Shown here: positions 61,309 through 64,000 of the stretch, piece by piece | How the letters are laid out: every line of letters starts with the position of its first letter | Numbering within the stretch: the stretch's first letter is position 1 | NCBI RefSeq assembly: GCF_009360615.1 | Contig: NZ_SPEY01000023.1 | Location: 224,007-288,006, forward strand | Direction: 5' to 3' | DNA length: 64,000 bases | DNA from: Comamonas sp. | GTDB taxonomy: Bacteria; Pseudomonadota; Gammaproteobacteria; Burkholderiales; Burkholderiaceae_C | Position numbers and translations under genes: made by a program | The notes under the pieces: generated by a model | What the model was told of the DNA's origin: nothing | The model's input: the letters and a program-made list of their open reading frames with translations, nothing else | Databases searched by the model: none

Positions 61309-61839
61309 ATGAATGTCAGCCAAGTCGCCAAGGCGGCCGGTGTTTCCACCGACACCGTTCGCTACTACGAGAAACAAGGGCTCATCAGTGCGCCGCCACG
61401 CCAGCCCAACGGCTATCGTTCTTACGGCGAACCCCACGTTGGTCTGGTGCGGTTTGTACGGGGCGCGCAAGCGCTGGGATTCTCATTGGCAGAAATAAAA
61501 GTCATCTTGCCGCAGATGGCGCAGGGCGCGTTTGGTCGCGGAGAGATCGAGCAGCAACTCGAAGCAAAGATGGCGCAGATCGACGCACACATGGCGCAGC
61601 TCAGGACGTTGAAAAAGGAGCTCCAAGCAACCTTTGATGCGCTGCGATGCGCACCCTCGAAGCCAGTGTCCACCACGCAAGCGACGGCCCCCGACAGCGG
61701 CAGCGGTGCGGGCACGGCAGTGGTGCGACGCGCATTTGCCAAGTCAAGCGAGCAACGTGATGCGCTCCGAAAGTCAGCCCAGATAGGGCATCAACCAACT
61801 CGTCGAACACCACCGAGTCGTGACGATTGTCCCCGGTGA
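61309..61839 (+). CDS. MerR-family regulator, C-terminus read into IS DNA
   Basis: A 176-residue frame. The MerR HTH is clear (NVSQVAKAAGVSTDTVRYYEKQG, split over two helices, then NGYRSY), followed by the dimerisation helix (about 80-115). The last about 20 residues come from the reverse strand of the IS5 remnant, so the natural C-terminus is lost, but the DNA-binding and dimer parts are intact. It probably controls the divergent hydrolase. Confidence 0.85.
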   Translation: MNVSQVAKAAGVSTDTVRYYEKQGLISAPPRQPNGYRSYGEPHVGLVRFVRGAQALGFSLAEIKVILPQMAQGAFGRGEIEQQLEAKMAQIDAHMAQLRTLKKELQATFDALRCAPSKPVSTTQATAPDSGSGAGTAVVRRAFAKSSEQRDALRKSAQIGHQPTRRTPPSRDDCPR

Positions 61840-62280
61840 CGCAGAACATCATCGGGATGTCTTGGCCATCCGTGACGGGATGGCGTTAGCTGCCAAGCTT
61901 GCCCCTGTCCGTCGGGTTGGGGCCCGTTTCCTGGCCCCCCGGGGGCTTGGCACCGAGGAGCCATCTATGCTGGCTCGGCTCCAATCAATCTGGTCATGCT
62001 CGCGCAGACGCACCAGCATGGCTCGGTGCAAACGCTGCCAGACGCCATTGGCATTCCAGTCACGCAGGCGCCGCCAGCAGGTCATACCGCTGCCGTAACC
62101 CAGGGCCTGGGGGAGATCTTCCCATGGGATGCCTGTTTGCAGCACAAACAGAATGCCATTGAGCGCTGCTTCATCGCTCACGGTGAGCTTGCGTGCGCCA
62201 CCTTTGACGGAAGGCGTGAAGGCTGGGATTAGGGACTGCAGTTGTCGCCACAGTTCTGTGCTAACGGGTTGTCTCGCCAT
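61775..62280 (-). pseudogene. IS5-family transposase remnant
   Basis: Begins MARQPVSTELWRQLQSLIP and includes GIPWEDLPQALGYGSGMTCW and DWSRASIDGSSV. Then a frameshift, an in-frame TAA and a truncated tail (VTGDNRHDSVVFDELVDAL) in another frame. The rest of the gene is missing at the merR junction. Confidence 0.88.
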
Positions 62281-62339
62281 GAGGGCCAGAAGCATAAATG
62301 CTTCTGGCTGATCTCAAAGGGAAGTGGCGTTAGCGGCTC

Positions 62340-62669
62340 TTAGTTCTTCCAGCTAATACATTTCTCGTTACCCCATCCGGCTTGAGGTGCGGGCACTCCT
62401 CTCAAGGCCTTGATCTCTCGGAAAAGAAAAATTTTTCGGTTAGCCCCCTTATCTAACCGCGGGATCCAAGCAAGAATCTCTCCACCTATGGAGCAGTTGG
62501 CTTTTTGCCCGTCGTACAGATAGATTTTTCTTCCTATCAGTTGCTTCGCCGTGCGATTACCAACTCGCCAATAGCCTGTCTCCCACTTCTTTAGCGTTTG
62601 ATCCATCAGTTTCCGGTTCTCGTACGGCGGTCTTTCGACAAGATGCAATGCACTGGCTTCTTTTGTCAT
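62340..62669 (-). CDS. Unknown small protein
   Basis: A 109-residue basic protein (WETGYWRVGNRTAKQLIGRK, GGEILAWIPRLDKGANRKIF). It lies between IS debris and an alpha/beta hydrolase gene. Moderately low GC. No family recognised. Confidence 0.6.
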   Translation of the reverse strand: MTKEASALHLVERPPYENRKLMDQTLKKWETGYWRVGNRTAKQLIGRKIYLYDGQKANCSIGGEILAWIPRLDKGANRKIFLFREIKALRGVPAPQAGWGNEKCISWKN

Positions 62670-62728
62670 GAATTCACTTTCAGTGTTCAGGATGCAGACT
62701 TTAGCTGCAGAGAAGACACATCTCGTAC

Positions 62729-62741
62729 GGTAATCCCCCCG
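62729..62741. other. Solo IS3-type terminal repeat
   Basis: GGTAATCCCCCCG is identical to the outer end of the truncated IS3 at 48107-48124. No transposase lies next to it, so it may be a leftover end. Confidence 0.35.
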
Positions 62742-62822
62742 TAGTTCTAACTGCCGTCATTGCTGAATAGCTGGCACCTTTCTTCATCCAATACTCTTAA
62801 GTCCAAGGCTGCATCGGTATTT

Positions 62823-63878
62823 CTATTTTGCAGACAGGAATCCAAGAACATCTTTGATGGCTTGATCCCTGGCCTTGTCGTTGCTCTCAATGTTGATGAA
62901 CGAGGCTTGCTGGCATGTCTTGAGAAAGCCGTTCCATTCATTCACGTCGGTGAAGGTCTTGCCGGAATACTTGTCATGTGCCGGCCCCCAAGAACGATCG
63001 TTGGCGCCGTAGGGCATACGTACGTCCATTGAGCATTTGTTGTAGTTGCCTTCCCTGTACTGCGCCCATTTCTGGTTGAGTCGGTCGAAAACATGCGTAG
63101 CGCCCACGTAGACCTTGTACGTGACCGGATTGCCGTTGACCGCCAGTTCATCGACCAACTCCATGCATGGCTTGGGCAATGTCATATCGTCTTTCTCACC
63201 CAGCAACATCAGCAGCGGCGACGGCAGTTTGCTGTGCTGATCGACGCGGTAGCGCATATTGCAACCGGGGTAGACTGCAATACTGCCGGCCCACTTCACA
63301 GCGACAGGAACAACGTGCTGCTGGTAGGTCGGCCATGCCGCATCCAGAACGGCTTGCCCGCCACGTGACCAACCCATGTGATAGATGCGCTGGCTATCAA
63401 TCTGCGGATGTGTCGCCAGCAGCTTGAGGGCATACAGCGCATCCGCGATATTGGCCGTGGTGTTCCAAGTCAGCTGCTTGGAAGCTCCCGTAACCCGCTC
63501 TTCGTTGCGCGGCTTGAAGCTGTCCACCACAAAGACGGCGTAGCCAGTCGCGTTCAGTGCTTTGGCCCACACATCAAAGTACAGACTGCTGACACCTTCG
63601 CTGCCGTGCGAAAACACTACTGCCGGAACTTTGCCCTGCGCATTGGCAGGCATCAGCAGATCACCAAAGATGGTGGTATCGCTTCCCAGCCGGCCACGAA
63701 CCAATGCCCAGCGATGGTCTGGCGTCTTGGAGTTGAACTCGATGCGGCCGGTTTGACCTCCGCTGAGATCATCCAAGGGAGCCGCATAGCTACTGGCAAC
63801 TCCTATGCCAAGAACTGAAGCCAGCAGGGCCTGAACGCATTTCCTGGCCAAGTCTTTTGGTCGGAGCCAGTTGTTCAT
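62823..63878 (-). CDS. Secreted alpha/beta hydrolase (dienelactone hydrolase family)
   Basis: A 351-residue enzyme with an N-terminal signal peptide (about residues 1-32, ending SYAA). The nucleophile Ser lies in GWSRGG, the Asp in GEKDDM and the His in GATHVFD. The substrate is unknown; related proteins occur near ester- or aromatic-degrading genes. Start at 63878, since the upstream 17 codons lack a signal-like sequence. Confidence 0.88.
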   Translation of the reverse strand: MNNWLRPKDLARKCVQALLASVLGIGVASSYAAPLDDLSGGQTGRIEFNSKTPDHRWALVRGRLGSDTTIFGDLLMPANAQGKVPAVVFSHGSEGVSSLYFDVWAKALNATGYAVFVVDSFKPRNEERVTGASKQLTWNTTANIADALYALKLLATHPQIDSQRIYHMGWSRGGQAVLDAAWPTYQQHVVPVAVKWAGSIAVYPGCNMRYRVDQHSKLPSPLLMLLGEKDDMTLPKPCMELVDELAVNGNPVTYKVYVGATHVFDRLNQKWAQYREGNYNKCSMDVRMPYGANDRSWGPAHDKYSGKTFTDVNEWNGFLKTCQQASFINIESNDKARDQAIKDVLGFLSAK

Positions 63879-64000
63879 TGCAACTGCCCCCGGTTCTTGG
63901 CAGCGACGTCCCCCCGTTTTCAGTAGCACAAGGCTTTGGAGTCCGAGGTTAATTTAACTGCTTTTGCATCAGCCTCTGGGCATAGGCTGTGGGCGTGAGT

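Overview
The window reads as a high-GC betaproteobacterium, most likely Burkholderiales (Comamonadaceae-like), judged from codon and GC usage and the flavour of the phage proteins; no rRNA or complete tRNA is present to fix it. It is almost entirely accessory DNA built from four stacked blocks.

(1) 1-10.3 kb, minus strand: the core of a locus of heat resistance / transmissible locus of protein quality control. In transcription order it holds a small HTH protein, Hsp20, the ClpK/ClpG disaggregase, a cardiolipin-synthase-like phospholipase D, FtsH, a TrxC-type thioredoxin, PsiE, HtpX and a DegP-like protease cut by the window edge. A heat-shock (sigma-32-like) promoter with a 10-bp-phased direct repeat precedes the HTH gene.

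(2) 10.7-46.4 kb: a lambda-like prophage. An att-like 3' end of a tmRNA/tRNA lies next to the integrase. The leftward early operon carries int, xis, a C5 methyltransferase, HU, YqaJ exonuclease, RecT and many tiny coupled genes. The immunity region has a CI-type S24 repressor, Cro and CII, with two clusters of three 14-bp operators around pL and pR. The rightward genes give replication (O-like protein, DnaB, RusA), then terminase, portal, head and tail up to the tape measure. Extra genes that look like lysogenic cargo sit behind cI, between terminase and portal, between head genes, and before the tape measure. An IS256-family element ends the prophage: tail tip, fibre and lysis genes are missing, so it is defective.

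(3) 46.3-53.8 kb: IS debris (a complete IS256-family element and two IS3-family remnants), then an AT-rich satellite-like island. It has a possible II/X-type replication protein, an AlpA-type regulator, a five-copy GTTAGG iteron array, an unknown protein, an MntA antitoxin with a decayed HepT toxin, and a P4-type integrase beside a tRNA-like 3' end.

(4) 54.5-59.6 kb, minus strand: the most unusual block, a candidate conflict/defence system. A metallo-beta-lactamase (MBL) protein is translationally coupled to an E2-like/E1/JAB fusion (prokaryotic ubiquitin-type conjugation). This is followed by a second MBL protein coupled to a four-helix membrane protein. The promoter of the first pair is embedded in a dyad. 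The right end (60.3-64 kb) has a secreted MBL hydrolase divergent from a MerR regulator truncated by an IS5 remnant, an unknown small gene, and a secreted alpha/beta hydrolase.
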